From an uncultured Bacteroidales bacterium (lineage in GTDB: Bacteria > Bacteroidota > Bacteroidia > Bacteroidales > UBA3824), in NCBI GenBank assembly GCA_905234655.1, contig CAJOJG010000038.1, positions 1 through 33,524 of the forward strand: a DNA stretch of 33,524 bases. Direction: 5' to 3'. Both the position numbers and the translations under genes were made by a program. The notes under the pieces are model-generated. The model searched no databases and was not told where the DNA came from. It saw nothing but the letters and a program-made list of their open reading frames with translations. Positions 15,408 to 24,548 of the stretch are shown here, one piece after another; positions within the stretch are counted from its first letter, which is position 1; every line of letters begins with the position of its first letter.

Positions 15408-15911
15408 TTAATTAGAAAAGCCGACCAGGATTCCAAGGCATCCCTCGAGCTTAAGTCCGCCGCCGCCGTCGAATGGAACGATCTTCACCTTAATAAGGAG
15501 CTCCATAGTATGGTCGGGCGTAAACTCATAAAAATTAAGTCCGTTCAGCGGCAAGGACGTGCCGTCGGAAGTCGTGACAATCTGGTCCTCGGTGTTCTTT
15601 CCGAAGTTCTTGAACAGGACATTACGGACAACACGCTTTCCGCCGTCCTTCTTCTCGACCTCCGAAATCGTAATCTCCTTGAAGAACATATCCATGCCGC
15701 AGACATCGATTTTATAGTTGAGCCCAGCCATAAAAGTCCTGTAGAACTCCACGGCGTCGCCTTCCGACACGATGGGGCTTTCAAAGTTGCCATCCAATAC
15801 ATACGGGTCGAGCTCCGACTCCGCGATGGCCTCAATATACTCGCGGCATTGCGCCTTGGCCGACATCTGGCATAACAGACAGACCAACGAGATTATCAAT
15901 AGTTTCTTCAT
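15408..15911 (-). CDS. secreted protein of unknown function
   Basis: The 167-residue product has a clear signal peptide (MKKLLIISLVCLLCQMSAKA, with cleavage before QCREY). The mature part of about 147 residues contains three Cys, at CREY, DVCGMD and EGCLG. It alternates strands and turns (YKIDVCGMDMFFKEITISEVE, MELLIKVKIVPFDGGGG), which suggests a small beta-rich periplasmic domain. I do not recognise the family. It lies 36 bases after the lipoprotein gene on the same strand, so the two are probably co-expressed. Confidence 0.85.
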   Translation of the reverse strand: MKKLLIISLVCLLCQMSAKAQCREYIEAIAESELDPYVLDGNFESPIVSEGDAVEFYRTFMAGLNYKIDVCGMDMFFKEITISEVEKKDGGKRVVRNVLFKNFGKNTEDQIVTTSDGTSLPLNGLNFYEFTPDHTMELLIKVKIVPFDGGGGLKLEGCLGILVGFSN

Positions 15912-15947
15912 ACCAAATATTTTCTTATATGTTCACACTAATTTGAA

Positions 15948-16814
15948 TCAGAAAAGTTGGGTAAAATCAGTCCTTACCGCCTGCACATCGTCACAGATGC
16001 GCTTGAAGACCGCCGCGTCCACGTCAAGATGCTCCCCTGTGAACACGAACGAACCGCCAAGGCTCGCCTTCAGGTCGGCATAGTCACGGCCGATGACGCT
16101 TACCTTGTCCCGTATGTACGCCACGTCGTCGCTGCCGGTTATCGCGCCGAGCATACCCTGAAGGTCGTCGAACACCATGCCCTGCTCGACTATGCACCGC
16201 GTGAGCGCAGGATTGGACGCCGGGTCGCCGCCGGAAAGCCGCGTGGCTATGTACATGCTCTCCACCCACATTCCCGCGACTATCATCGACGCTGTGGGAC
16301 GGCGGCTGCTCTCCTTAAGCAAGGCATCGGAATGGAAGAAAGTCTGCGCGACAATCTTCTTCAGCTTCTCCTTGTCGTGGATATTGTCCTCCATCTCGCG
16401 GAGCTTGTTGACAGCGACTTTGTCGGACACGTCGAGCCCCGAGGACAGGTTCTTTATGCAGTCGAGGTACTTAAGCGCGACCTGCTGCTGGTTGAACAGG
16501 ATCGAATAGCTCAAGTCCGCGCCATAAATGCCAAGATTGACAGCGGAAGACTTCGTCGTCGAGTACCTCACGCCAAGCTCGGTCTTATGGAGAATCTCAG
16601 GCTCGTAGTCCACGCCCGAATTTTCCACGATATACGCCACCTCCAATGGCGAAGGCAGCGCGTAATAGATATTGACATCCTGATAGGCGGTCGCCTTTAC
16701 CTTCGCGCTGTCACGGAGGCTCTGCTTAGTCTGCTTGACATCTCCGGAACTACAGCCGACTGCCATGGCCGATGCCAACACTACCAGTGTACAAATCTTT
16801 CTAATATCTCCCAT
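15948..16814 (-). CDS. lipoprotein of unknown function, helical
   Basis: The 288-residue protein has a lipoprotein signal peptide with lipobox AVGCSS (Cys about 21). The mature chain is mostly helical. Conserved-looking segments are YYALPSPLEVAYIVENSG, NLGIYGADLSYSILFNQQQ, ESSRRPTASMIVAGMWVESMYIA and FKRICDDVQAVRTDF. I have a general memory of uncharacterised Bacteroidota lipoproteins with this pattern but cannot name a family. A TATATTTG box at 16882-16889 (minus) lies about 65 bases upstream. It is the first gene of a probable three-gene set with the secreted protein (36-base gap) and the Asp-rich protein. Confidence 0.88.
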   Translation of the reverse strand: MGDIRKICTLVVLASAMAVGCSSGDVKQTKQSLRDSAKVKATAYQDVNIYYALPSPLEVAYIVENSGVDYEPEILHKTELGVRYSTTKSSAVNLGIYGADLSYSILFNQQQVALKYLDCIKNLSSGLDVSDKVAVNKLREMEDNIHDKEKLKKIVAQTFFHSDALLKESSRRPTASMIVAGMWVESMYIATRLSGGDPASNPALTRCIVEQGMVFDDLQGMLGAITGSDDVAYIRDKVSVIGRDYADLKASLGGSFVFTGEHLDVDAAVFKRICDDVQAVRTDFTQLF

Positions 16815-16881
16815 TTCTACTGTATTTCAAATAATTAAAGTTTTCTTCGGCGTACAATGACCTTGTACTCTCTTCAGAATA

Positions 16882-16889
16882 CAAATATA
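16882..16889 (-). promoter_or_regulatory. -7 box for the lipoprotein gene set
   Basis: TATATTTG on the minus strand fits TAnnTTTG and would give a leader of about 60 bases. The -33 element is unclear. Confidence 0.5.
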
Positions 16890-16987
16890 TAACTTATTGT
16901 TTCCATTATGAAACTTTTTTGAACAATTTTTGAAGATTTTTTGCTTAAAAAAACATCAAAAATAATGCAAAAAAGTATTATTATAAC

Positions 16988-16995
16988 TAAATTTG
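16988..16995 (+). promoter_or_regulatory. -7 box for the HEAT-like gene
   Basis: TAAATTTG fits the -7 consensus, about 45 bases before ATG 17041. It is divergent from the box at 16882; the very A/T-rich 100 bases between them hold no other feature I can name. Confidence 0.5.
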
Positions 16996-17040
16996 CATCA
17001 AAAAAAACAGAAGTACATTACTGACGAATAAAAACGAACC

Positions 17041-17571
17041 ATGAACAAAGCGGAGAAACAACTCTTTATCAAGAAACTCGGCACAGACAGCGACGACGAA
17101 CTCGCCAAGACCATACATTATTATAGAGGCGACGCCGACCTTGAACTCCTGCCACCGATACTCGAACTCCTGACCTCCGACCGCTCGGAGACCGCGAAGG
17201 GCGTGATTATAGACCTATGCAGCGACATCCGTGAACAACAGGCAGCCGACATCGTGTTCGGCTACATGGCGCAGACCCCGGACAATGGAATTAAGCGCAG
17301 GCTCATGTCGTCACTATGGCAAACGGGTCTTGATTTCTCGCACAAAGCACCTCAAATTGTGGAACTTATATGCTCGTCGGGCGACTTCGAGACTGTCTTC
17401 GAAGCCTTCACACTCCTCGAAAACAGCACCGACAACCTTTCCCCCGCCCTTGCGTCGGAGCTGCACGACACAGTTTCAGCCGCCGAACCAGCCGCCACGG
17501 AGGAAGTCCGCCCCCTCTACGCCGCCACAAAGGAACAACTCCTCATCAAGATGCACCAGGACAATTCATAA
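17041..17571 (+). CDS. HEAT-repeat-like cytosolic protein, function unknown
   Basis: The 176-residue product is helical and has no signal or membrane segment. Pairs of amphipathic helices recur (ELLPPILELLTSD, AKGVIIDLCSDI, IKRRLMSSLWQTG, FETVFEAFTLLENS), as in HEAT/ARM scaffolds, which usually bind other proteins. The C-terminal 40 residues are Ala/Glu-rich and probably flexible. It stands alone on the plus strand, divergent from the lipoprotein set and convergent with the CYTH gene. A perfect 12-bp inverted repeat overlaps its stop codon. The repeat assignment rests on pattern only. Confidence 0.82.
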   Translation: MNKAEKQLFIKKLGTDSDDELAKTIHYYRGDADLELLPPILELLTSDRSETAKGVIIDLCSDIREQQAADIVFGYMAQTPDNGIKRRLMSSLWQTGLDFSHKAPQIVELICSSGDFETVFEAFTLLENSTDNLSPALASELHDTVSAAEPAATEEVRPLYAATKEQLLIKMHQDNS

Positions 17572-17591
17572 TGCAATTATGCATTATGAAT
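17564..17591. terminator. inverted repeat over the stop codon of the HEAT-like gene
   Basis: ATTCATAATGCA (17564-17575), loop ATTA, then TGCATTATGAAT (17580-17591). It is a perfect 12-pair A/T-rich hairpin, and ATGCATTAT is repeated once more just after it, followed by a T-run. It lies between convergent genes and is probably a terminator for the plus-strand gene. Confidence 0.6.
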
Positions 17592-17597
17592 TATGCA

Positions 17598-18071
17598 TTA
17601 TTTTTTCCATTCACGGTATGGGTGTTTTGACAGTTCAGAATTGAGGTAACGGGAATCGTCCGTCACGTCATCGCCGAGAAAATCAGGCTTTTCAAAAATC
17701 TGGTTCTCGTATGCAAGCTCTATCTCCGCCAAGATAAGCCCCTCGTTGTCGCCGTAAAATTCATCTACTTCGACTACGAGGTTCTTATAATTGACGATGT
17801 AGCGCGTCTTCTCGATTATTCCAGGCTCACAAATCCTCAGCATCTCGTTCACCTGATGGGCGGGGACTTCGTATTCCCACTCGTTCCGCGTCACATTTGT
17901 AGATTCCAGGGTCGACTTTATCGTCACATAGCCTTTGTCGCCACGAAGGCGCACCCTGACTGACTTTTGCTCGTTTGAAAAAAGGTAGCCCTGGACAATG
18001 TAGTCGCTCCTTAACGCAAGATGCTTAAATTCTCCCTTAACAAGGAATTTCCTTTCAATTTCGTAAGCCAT
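17598..18071 (-). CDS. CYTH-domain protein (triphosphate tunnel metalloenzyme)
   Basis: The 157-residue protein begins with the CYTH signature E-x-E-x-K as EIERKFLV (Glu4, Glu6, Lys8). Further charged strands typical of the tunnel are SVRVRLRGDKGYVTIKS, KTRYIVNY, VVEVDEFYG and LILAEIELAYEN. Small bacterial CYTH proteins mostly hydrolyse inorganic triphosphate or other triphosphates with Mg or Mn. Adenylate cyclase activity is known only in some branches and cannot be inferred here. It lies 56 bases downstream of the SpoIIE-type phosphatase gene on the same strand. Confidence 0.92.
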   Translation of the reverse strand: MAYEIERKFLVKGEFKHLALRSDYIVQGYLFSNEQKSVRVRLRGDKGYVTIKSTLESTNVTRNEWEYEVPAHQVNEMLRICEPGIIEKTRYIVNYKNLVVEVDEFYGDNEGLILAEIELAYENQIFEKPDFLGDDVTDDSRYLNSELSKHPYREWKK

Positions 18072-18127
18072 TATATTATTCTGATGTGTGTGTTTATCTG
18101 ATGATTATCTCTTAACAAAAAAAACTT

Positions 18128-20923
18128 TCAAACTTGGATGCCCATGACGATGATGTCGTCGAGCTGGTCATACTCCAATCCCCTCCAGTTCTCGTGGGTC
18201 TCGATGACAATCTCCTCCTGCTCCTTCATGGGCTTGCCATGGATGTCCATGAGCATCTTTATGAAGTTGCGCGAGAGGAACTTACGGCCATACTTGCCGC
18301 CAAACTGGTCTACGTAGCCGTCTGACGTGAGATAGAACGTGTCGCCCGGACGGAGCTGGTACGAGGTCATGGTGAAACTCTCCTTCTCCCTCAGGTATAC
18401 GCCGATTGGCATCGCGTCAGCCGGCATGATGGTAAGCTTCAGGAGCTTGCCATTACCAAGGTCGCGGAGGTATTCGGGCTTGACAAGATCCTTGCTGATT
18501 TCTTCGCGCTGCGACTCGTCATACTCCTGGAAGAGGTAGCCGTTGTTATTTGCGGCGGCGAAATGCATCATCATCGTGTCGAGGTCTATGCGCACAAGCG
18601 ACAAGTCCATGCCGTCCTTCTGCGTGTTGTTGATGGCCTCCTGATGGAGCGCGCTCTTTACCTCGTTGCGCATGTCGTTGAGGATAAGGTCGGGACGGAT
18701 TATCTGACGCTCCGCCACAATCTTGTTGAACAGCGACACGCCGAGCATGCTCATGAACGCTCCAGGTACACCGTGGCCGGTACAGTCGGCGGCGACGATG
18801 AACACGTGCCTTTCATGGTCGGTATAGAACCAGTAATAGTCGCCACTGACGATGTCCCTCGGACGGAAGAACAGGAAATAGTCAAAGTTGAACTGCGAGA
18901 GGAACGTCGGCGCGGGCGACACGGCGGTCTGTATGCGCTTTGCGTAGATGATACTGTCTGTGATGGACTTGTTGGCCTCCTCGATGACAGCCTTCTGCTT
19001 CGTGATTTCCTGGTTGATGGACAGGATTTCGTCGTTTTTCATCTGGAGATCCTTGTTCTTGGACTCGATTTCTGCCTGCTGCTCCTTGAGCTTGCTGTTT
19101 TTCCTTCTGACGATTACCACGAATGCCAACGCGCCCAAGATGCCCAAGACGGCGAACAACAGCATCCTTCGCATCATGCTCGCGTCCTTCATCTGGTCGG
19201 CGAGTTTGCGGTTTTGGATTTCCTGCTCAAGCTTAAGTCGTTCCATCTCCCGAGCGTCGGACTGAGCCTTCGCCTCCTGCTCGAGAAGTTCCTTCTGCTT
19301 GATGGCGAGTTCGGCTTCCTTTGCCAACTTCTCGCGCTCAAGGTCGTTCATGCGGATTTGGTTTTTAAGCTCCTCCGCCTGCTGGCGCGCCAAATCCTCC
19401 ATGCGGCGGCGTTCCATCTCCTGTAGGTCGTTGAGCCTTTGGATTTCAGCGTCACGCGCCTGCGCCAACAGGCGGTAACGCTCGTTGTCAAGTTCAATGA
19501 TTTCCTTGGCGGCGATGTCCTCCTGGTAGCGGTTTTCCGCATCAGTCAAGTTGCGCAGGTCTTCCGCCATGCGACGCTCCTTCAGCGTGGCTTCGAGCTG
19601 TGCGGAATCCCTGATGGAGAGGTATTTTTGGTAATAGGACAATGCGTCCTGATATTCGCCTTTTTCCTGCAACACCTTATTATATGTCTGGTATGCGGCT
19701 TTCATTGCCTCGGTGTCGGCGGACTTTTCAGCGTCCCTGACAGCAGCCTGCGCGTAGAACTCTGCATTATGGAGATCCTGGTTCTTGAGGTAGATGAGCG
19801 CGAGTATGTTCTCGACGGACGAGCACTCAACGTTTTGGGAATATTTTGTGCGGTACTCGATGGCCTTCTTCAAAGCCTCGGCGGCAGCGTCCTCGTCGCC
19901 CATGTTCTGATAGCAGAGTCCAAGGCTTGTGTACGTTCCGCCAAGCAGACGCTCGTCGCCCGACACTTTCGGGTCGGTGTCGAGGAGCTGCTTGTAGTAC
20001 TTCGCCGCCTTTTCATAATCATTAAGGCAGACGTATGAATAGGCGACATTGTTAAGCGCGTTCAAGGACTCGCTGATGTTCTTATGGGCGATGCACTCGT
20101 TGTATAGCTCCTTGTTGATTTCCAGCACCCTATCGTACTGCTTTTCGGCGATGCCAAGGTCGTTGAGCCTTTGGTATACCATCTTCGAGGATTCCCAGTC
20201 GCCACGCGCCTTGTATGTGTCGAGCAGCGACTCATAATATGTCATGGCGGTCTCGTTGTCGCCGCGCATGTAGTATGACACAGCCAAGCGCGCCTCGGTG
20301 TCCAACGCCTTCTCGTCCGCGCCGATGGACTGGTAGGTTATCAAAGCGTCGCTGAAGTCGTCGATTGAATGGCTGTAGTGGCCACGGTTAAAGTAGACCA
20401 TGCCGATTTCGTACACGATGTCCGCGTCGGTCTCTATGTCCTCTAAGGAGCGTTGGTACTCCTTTATCTCATTCTGAGGAACACCCTTGGCGGTCTGCTC
20501 GTCCATATACTGCTTGCGCTCCTCGTTGAACTTTTTCTCAAGCACGTTCCTTGCCGAGAGATACCTCTGCAAGGCGTTGGTAGCGTCGTTATTGACGACA
20601 TAGCAGTGTCCGAGGAGCATGTGTGACTTGTAGAGAGTGGTGTTGTCTTTACACTCATTAGAATAGGAAACAGCTTTTTCGGCGGCCTCAATCTCCTTCG
20701 CGATTTGCCCAAGGGCATCGTACCGCGTCGCCAAGTCGTAGTACAACTTCGCCAAACGCTTAGAGTCCGTCTCCTGCGAAATCAGATTGACAAGGCTATC
20801 ACGCTCGCGCACCAAAGCCGACCCGCCTTGGGACATGCCCTGTGCCATGCCAAGTATCGGGACCGCCAGCAACGCCGTCGTCAGCAACGCCAGTCTGAAA
20901 CCGTATGTTAGTTTTCTACACAT
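18128..20923 (-). CDS. TPR/coiled-coil membrane protein with C-terminal SpoIIE (PP2C) phosphatase
   Basis: The 931-residue protein begins with a signal peptide (FRLALLTTALLAVPILGMAQ). A periplasmic array of TPR-like helix pairs spans about residues 30-440 (for example NNVAYSYVCLNDYEKAAKYYKQLL and SLGLCYQNMGDEDAAAEALKKAI, each shown in part). A Glu/Arg/Gln-rich coiled coil runs to about 580, a membrane helix at 587-606, and a second coiled coil to about 655. The cytosolic SpoIIE Ser/Thr phosphatase has metal-type aspartates Asp695 (SGDYYWF) and Asp713 (ADCTGHGVPG), and the closing DDIIVMG. Such proteins often control anti-anti-sigma factors; no such partner is seen here. GTG 20926 precedes ATG 20923; I chose the ATG. 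The gene lies 82 bases after the TonB receptor gene. Confidence 0.93.
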   Translation of the reverse strand: MCRKLTYGFRLALLTTALLAVPILGMAQGMSQGGSALVRERDSLVNLISQETDSKRLAKLYYDLATRYDALGQIAKEIEAAEKAVSYSNECKDNTTLYKSHMLLGHCYVVNNDATNALQRYLSARNVLEKKFNEERKQYMDEQTAKGVPQNEIKEYQRSLEDIETDADIVYEIGMVYFNRGHYSHSIDDFSDALITYQSIGADEKALDTEARLAVSYYMRGDNETAMTYYESLLDTYKARGDWESSKMVYQRLNDLGIAEKQYDRVLEINKELYNECIAHKNISESLNALNNVAYSYVCLNDYEKAAKYYKQLLDTDPKVSGDERLLGGTYTSLGLCYQNMGDEDAAAEALKKAIEYRTKYSQNVECSSVENILALIYLKNQDLHNAEFYAQAAVRDAEKSADTEAMKAAYQTYNKVLQEKGEYQDALSYYQKYLSIRDSAQLEATLKERRMAEDLRNLTDAENRYQEDIAAKEIIELDNERYRLLAQARDAEIQRLNDLQEMERRRMEDLARQQAEELKNQIRMNDLEREKLAKEAELAIKQKELLEQEAKAQSDAREMERLKLEQEIQNRKLADQMKDASMMRRMLLFAVLGILGALAFVVIVRRKNSKLKEQQAEIESKNKDLQMKNDEILSINQEITKQKAVIEEANKSITDSIIYAKRIQTAVSPAPTFLSQFNFDYFLFFRPRDIVSGDYYWFYTDHERHVFIVAADCTGHGVPGAFMSMLGVSLFNKIVAERQIIRPDLILNDMRNEVKSALHQEAINNTQKDGMDLSLVRIDLDTMMMHFAAANNNGYLFQEYDESQREEISKDLVKPEYLRDLGNGKLLKLTIMPADAMPIGVYLREKESFTMTSYQLRPGDTFYLTSDGYVDQFGGKYGRKFLSRNFIKMLMDIHGKPMKEQEEIVIETHENWRGLEYDQLDDIIVMGIQV

Positions 20924-21005
20924 CACTTAAAATAATAATTCCTTGTTCTTACTTGTACAAATTGAGTTCCAAAACGGCCTCCAACGGCCAAAATATCCCA
21001 AATTC

Positions 21006-23480
21006 CTAAAAATCGTATGTCGCGCCGAACCTGAAAGTCCTGAGCAACTGCGGATTATATGGCAAATCCACGTCCATGTTCTTCACGTCTATGCCGCCGT
21101 AGATGGTGTTTGTGACGTTAGACATCTTGAATATCAGCGACAGGTTCTTGCCGACCTTGCCGGTGAAGGCGAAGTCGAGGTTATAATACTTCGGCGACCA
21201 GAAGTACGGATTGTCCGTCGCCTGGTAGTACATCCTCGCAAACTTTGAGCAGAACGTGTTGTCGAACCTTATGTGGAAGTACTTTCCAAGGTCACACTCC
21301 ACAGATGCCTGCACCATGTGCTTGGGCGTATGGCGGATATAGTCAACCTCGATGAACTGCTCCGCCAAAGCGTCGTTGTTGGAGAGGTTCTCGTGTCCCA
21401 TTGTGAAGGTGTACGCGGCGTTTACGTCCAAATGTATCGGCTTTATGATGTCTTTTATAACTCCAATCAACTGTATGCCATAGAGTTTGGTCTTTGCATT
21501 AGTCTCGTTCTTATACGCGCGTGTCCAGTCGCGGCCCTTTGTCGTGCTGAAAAAGTCAGTCACACCCACAAAATAGCCCTGTGGGAAGTTTGCGCTCATT
21601 GGATTCTCGGGGTCGGGGATGAAAACGTGGGTCCCGTCCGGCAATGGCTGCTCCTTCAATCCGATGTCAGTGAGCTTTGTCCAGGCGCGTACCAATGGGT
21701 CTTTGACGATGTTTGTATAGCCGACGACCTCAAAATACGACGTCTTGTTTGTGTAGAACCTGATGCCCGCCTCCGTCGAACTAATGCTCTCCGGGGTCAA
21801 CTCGTCAACGTCGGACGGCACATGGTGGAGCGCAATCACGTTACCAAGCGCGGTAGGTATCGCCACTCCGATACAATAGTCGTACTGCGCGGCGGACGGA
21901 ACCTTATAGGCGTATGACTGTGAGCCTCTGAGCGAAAGTCGGTCAGTGACTTTATACAGCGCGCCGACACGCGGGTTAATCGAATTGCCCCACTGCGAGT
22001 TATAGTCATAACGGACACCGCCGGTGAGCGTGAGGTTCTTCACGTCATAGTCCATGAGCAGGTACGCGCCGGCCTGCCAAAATGTGTACGGGTAGATGCC
22101 GAAATTACCGTAAACCTCGTCCACATAATCCACGCTGCGCGAAAACTCCTTATAAGAATCGAAGTCGAACTTCCTCTCACATTCCAGCGTCGGCGGCAAA
22201 ACGCCCGAGAACTGGTACGAGACACCAGTGTTTATATAGAACTTGTCGACCGGGTTCCACGAAATGTTCTCCTCGAAAGCCACATCGTCGCTCGCGCCGT
22301 AGATATACTGTGGGAGCGTGTTCCAGTTGACGCCACGGCTCGAGTTCTTGTCGACGCGGTAGCGGATATAGCGCAAGACCGTGTTAGTCTGCACATTGCC
22401 AATCTTATAATCTGCCGAAATGAGCGCGCGGCGGATATACTCGCCCTGAAGGTTGCGCGGGTCGTAGTACGAATACGTCATCGAGCTCTGCCCAAAGTCC
22501 GCAAAATCCATGCGGTGAAGCATGTTATAGGCAAATGTAAGTCCACGGAACTTAATCTCCGCGCCAACCTGTGTGGCGTTCTGCGGCATCTCGTTAATCT
22601 CCGGCATGTAGAAGTCGCCACGATAGTTAATGAAGTACGTCGACATTCCACTGAACATGTCGCTGTACTTGTTGAACATGTCCTCATTAATCATGCTCCT
22701 CGTGATTGTATATACCTGACCGTCAGAGAGCGGCATGTCGAGAGTGTCGCCGTTTTGGAGGAAATAGTTCCAACGGTTATAGAGGTCACGGTCACGCGGG
22801 ACATTGACATCGCCGCACTGAAGGTTGCTGCCATAGATAGAGAACATCGCCACATTCTTTCCGTGGCCGACCTTCGCGCCAGCATGGAAGTCGAGGTAGA
22901 ACATCTCGCCGGTGCCCATGTGGAGGTCGGCGGTTGTGAACGACGCATTTTCAGGCTCACGTGTGACGATATTGATGACACCCACACAGGCATCATTACC
23001 GTAGGAAGCCGACGCAGGGCCGTAGATAATCTCTATGCGCTCCGCCTGACGTATCGGCACATTCGCGCCCAGCGTCATGCCATACGTGCCGGACGGCTTG
23101 ATGTCCACGCCATTAATAAGAATCTTAGTGTATGTATTTCCCAAAAGTCCACGTTGCATGAAAGCCTCGCCAAGCTCGCCGGACTGTGGCTGCGAGACCC
23201 TGATGCCCGGAACGGACTTCAAGACGTCGCCAAGCGTGAAGTAACTATTATTGACAATATCCTGGTGGTCAATCACATAGACAGTAAGGGGCAAATCCTC
23301 GACGCTCTTCGACGAACGCGCAGCGCCGATAACCCTGCTCTGTACAACCTCATCAAAGTTGATATGGTCAACACCCAAAATGTCACGCTCGATGACATCG
23401 AACGGCGTCTCATCAACCTGAGCTACCGCTGCCATCGAGGTAAATATCAGTATTAGAAGTAGATAGACCTTCCTCATCAT
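21006..23480 (-). CDS. TonB-dependent outer-membrane receptor
   Basis: The 824-residue protein has a signal peptide (MMRKVYLLLILIFTSMAAVA, then QVDE). The plug domain lies around residues 55-175: SSKSVEDLPLTVYVIDHQDI, LKSVPGIRV, FMQRGLLGNTYTKILING and IEIIYGPASASYGNDA, then INIVTREP. The rest is a 22-strand-type barrel ending in the outer-membrane C-terminal aromatic (GATYDF). It has no N-terminal carboxypeptidase-like domain and no SusD partner beside it, so it is not a SusCD glycan system. The substrate is unknown; siderophore, cobalamin or other small ligands are possible. A -7 box lies at 23507-23514. Confidence 0.94.
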   Translation of the reverse strand: MMRKVYLLLILIFTSMAAVAQVDETPFDVIERDILGVDHINFDEVVQSRVIGAARSSKSVEDLPLTVYVIDHQDIVNNSYFTLGDVLKSVPGIRVSQPQSGELGEAFMQRGLLGNTYTKILINGVDIKPSGTYGMTLGANVPIRQAERIEIIYGPASASYGNDACVGVINIVTREPENASFTTADLHMGTGEMFYLDFHAGAKVGHGKNVAMFSIYGSNLQCGDVNVPRDRDLYNRWNYFLQNGDTLDMPLSDGQVYTITRSMINEDMFNKYSDMFSGMSTYFINYRGDFYMPEINEMPQNATQVGAEIKFRGLTFAYNMLHRMDFADFGQSSMTYSYYDPRNLQGEYIRRALISADYKIGNVQTNTVLRYIRYRVDKNSSRGVNWNTLPQYIYGASDDVAFEENISWNPVDKFYINTGVSYQFSGVLPPTLECERKFDFDSYKEFSRSVDYVDEVYGNFGIYPYTFWQAGAYLLMDYDVKNLTLTGGVRYDYNSQWGNSINPRVGALYKVTDRLSLRGSQSYAYKVPSAAQYDYCIGVAIPTALGNVIALHHVPSDVDELTPESISSTEAGIRFYTNKTSYFEVVGYTNIVKDPLVRAWTKLTDIGLKEQPLPDGTHVFIPDPENPMSANFPQGYFVGVTDFFSTTKGRDWTRAYKNETNAKTKLYGIQLIGVIKDIIKPIHLDVNAAYTFTMGHENLSNNDALAEQFIEVDYIRHTPKHMVQASVECDLGKYFHIRFDNTFCSKFARMYYQATDNPYFWSPKYYNLDFAFTGKVGKNLSLIFKMSNVTNTIYGGIDVKNMDVDLPYNPQLLRTFRFGATYDF

Positions 23481-23506
23481 CTATGTTTATTTTAACAATG
23501 TCAATA

Positions 23507-23514
23507 CAAAGGTA
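23507..23514 (-). promoter_or_regulatory. -7 box for the TonB receptor transcript
   Basis: TACCTTTG on the minus strand, about 30 bases before the ATG. A TTG lies about 24 bases further upstream, slightly too far for the consensus. No Fur-like or other operator was recognised. Confidence 0.5.
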
Positions 23515-23673
23515 AATATTAATTTTCATAAAAAAAAACAATGTTGTAAAAAAAATGGAACAACGAACTTTTTTAGGCAACACAGTTTTTTTCCACAATA
23601 GCAACAAACATTCCAAAAAATAAACGCCCAAACACATTTTTAACAAAATATGGTGTATTTTTTGAAAGAAAAG

Positions 23674-23707
23674 TTTGGCAGAGATTAAGAAATTTTGCTT
23701 ATCTTTG
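23674..23707 (+). promoter_or_regulatory. parA promoter
   Basis: TTTG at 23674-23677 and TATCTTTG at 23700-23707 are 22 bases apart, near the Bacteroidota spacing. The leader would be about 15 bases to ATG 23730. Confidence 0.55.
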
Positions 23708-23729
23708 TGAGACGTAAAATGAAAGAACA

Positions 23730-24530
23730 ATGAGTACATCCATCATAGCTATAAGCAACCACAAAGGCGGTGTCGGAAAGACGACCTCCACTGTCAACAT
23801 CGGCGCAGGACTGGCCCTTACCGGCCACAAGGTGCTGCTCATCGACATGGACCCACAGTCCAACATGACACAGAGTTACGGCATTACAAAGTCGGACATT
23901 TCCGTATACGAAGTGCTGAAGGGCGACGCGGAAGCCAAGACCGTCGAAGTATTTGAAAACCTCGACATACTCCCTTCGTCGCTCGACCTGTCAGGAGCGG
24001 AGATGGAACTCATTAACGAAGCCGGACGCGAGTACATCCTTAAGGACGCTATCTCCTCGATAAAGGACAAGTACGACTACATACTCATAGACTGCCCGCC
24101 GTCGCTCGGTCTGCTGACCATCAACGCCTTGACAGCCGCCAACGAGGTCTACATACCGCTCCAAGCCCATTACCTCGCCATAAAAGGTCTTACAAAAATC
24201 ATCGAGGTCATCGGCAAAGTCAAAAAACGCCTCAACAAGGACATCGAGATAACCGGCGTATTCGTGACCCAATTCGACAAACGCAAAGTCCTCCACCGCG
24301 ACGTCGTGGAGACCATATACACATACTTCCAGGAAAAACTATTCGACACCCGAATCCGTGACAACATCTCCTTAGCCGAAGCGCCAAGCCAAGGCATGGA
24401 CATCTTCCACTACGACAACACATGCAAAGGCGCGGAAGACTATAAGAACCTCGTCCAGGAAATCATGGACCGCCATCACGAGTTCGACGACGAAGAAGAC
24501 GCGGAAGAAAGTGCAACAGAAACAAAATAA
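23730..24530 (+). CDS. ParA-family ATPase
   Basis: The 266-residue protein is a deviant-Walker ATPase of the ParA/Soj type, which forms ATP dimers on nucleoid DNA and positions plasmids, chromosomes or protein cargo. The P-loop KGGVGKTT is at residues 12-19 with the signature lysine first. LLIDMDPQSN is near 36-45 and the Walker B segment ILIDCPPSLGLLT near 117-129. The C-terminal 20 residues are acidic (DDEEDAEESATE) and probably flexible. No parB gene follows. Instead a 175-residue protein with a ParB-like N-terminal tip starts 18 bases later. No parS-like palindrome was seen nearby. It could be the chromosomal partition ATPase separated from parB, or an orphan positioning ATPase with its own partner. 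Confidence 0.94.
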   Translation: MSTSIIAISNHKGGVGKTTSTVNIGAGLALTGHKVLLIDMDPQSNMTQSYGITKSDISVYEVLKGDAEAKTVEVFENLDILPSSLDLSGAEMELINEAGREYILKDAISSIKDKYDYILIDCPPSLGLLTINALTAANEVYIPLQAHYLAIKGLTKIIEVIGKVKKRLNKDIEITGVFVTQFDKRKVLHRDVVETIYTYFQEKLFDTRIRDNISLAEAPSQGMDIFHYDNTCKGAEDYKNLVQEIMDRHHEFDDEEDAEESATETK

Positions 24531-24548
24531 CAAAAAACATAGTTTGAT

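Noticed and set aside
15957..16838. Plus-strand ORF of 293 codons
   Set aside because: It lies opposite the lipoprotein gene, which has a signal peptide, lipobox and promoter box; the plus frame is His/Arg-rich as expected of a shadow.
18563..19426. Plus-strand ORF of 287 codons
   Set aside because: It is a shadow of the coiled-coil part of the SpoIIE protein.
22515..23456. Plus-strand ORF of 313 codons
   Set aside because: It is a shadow of the TonB receptor plug region.
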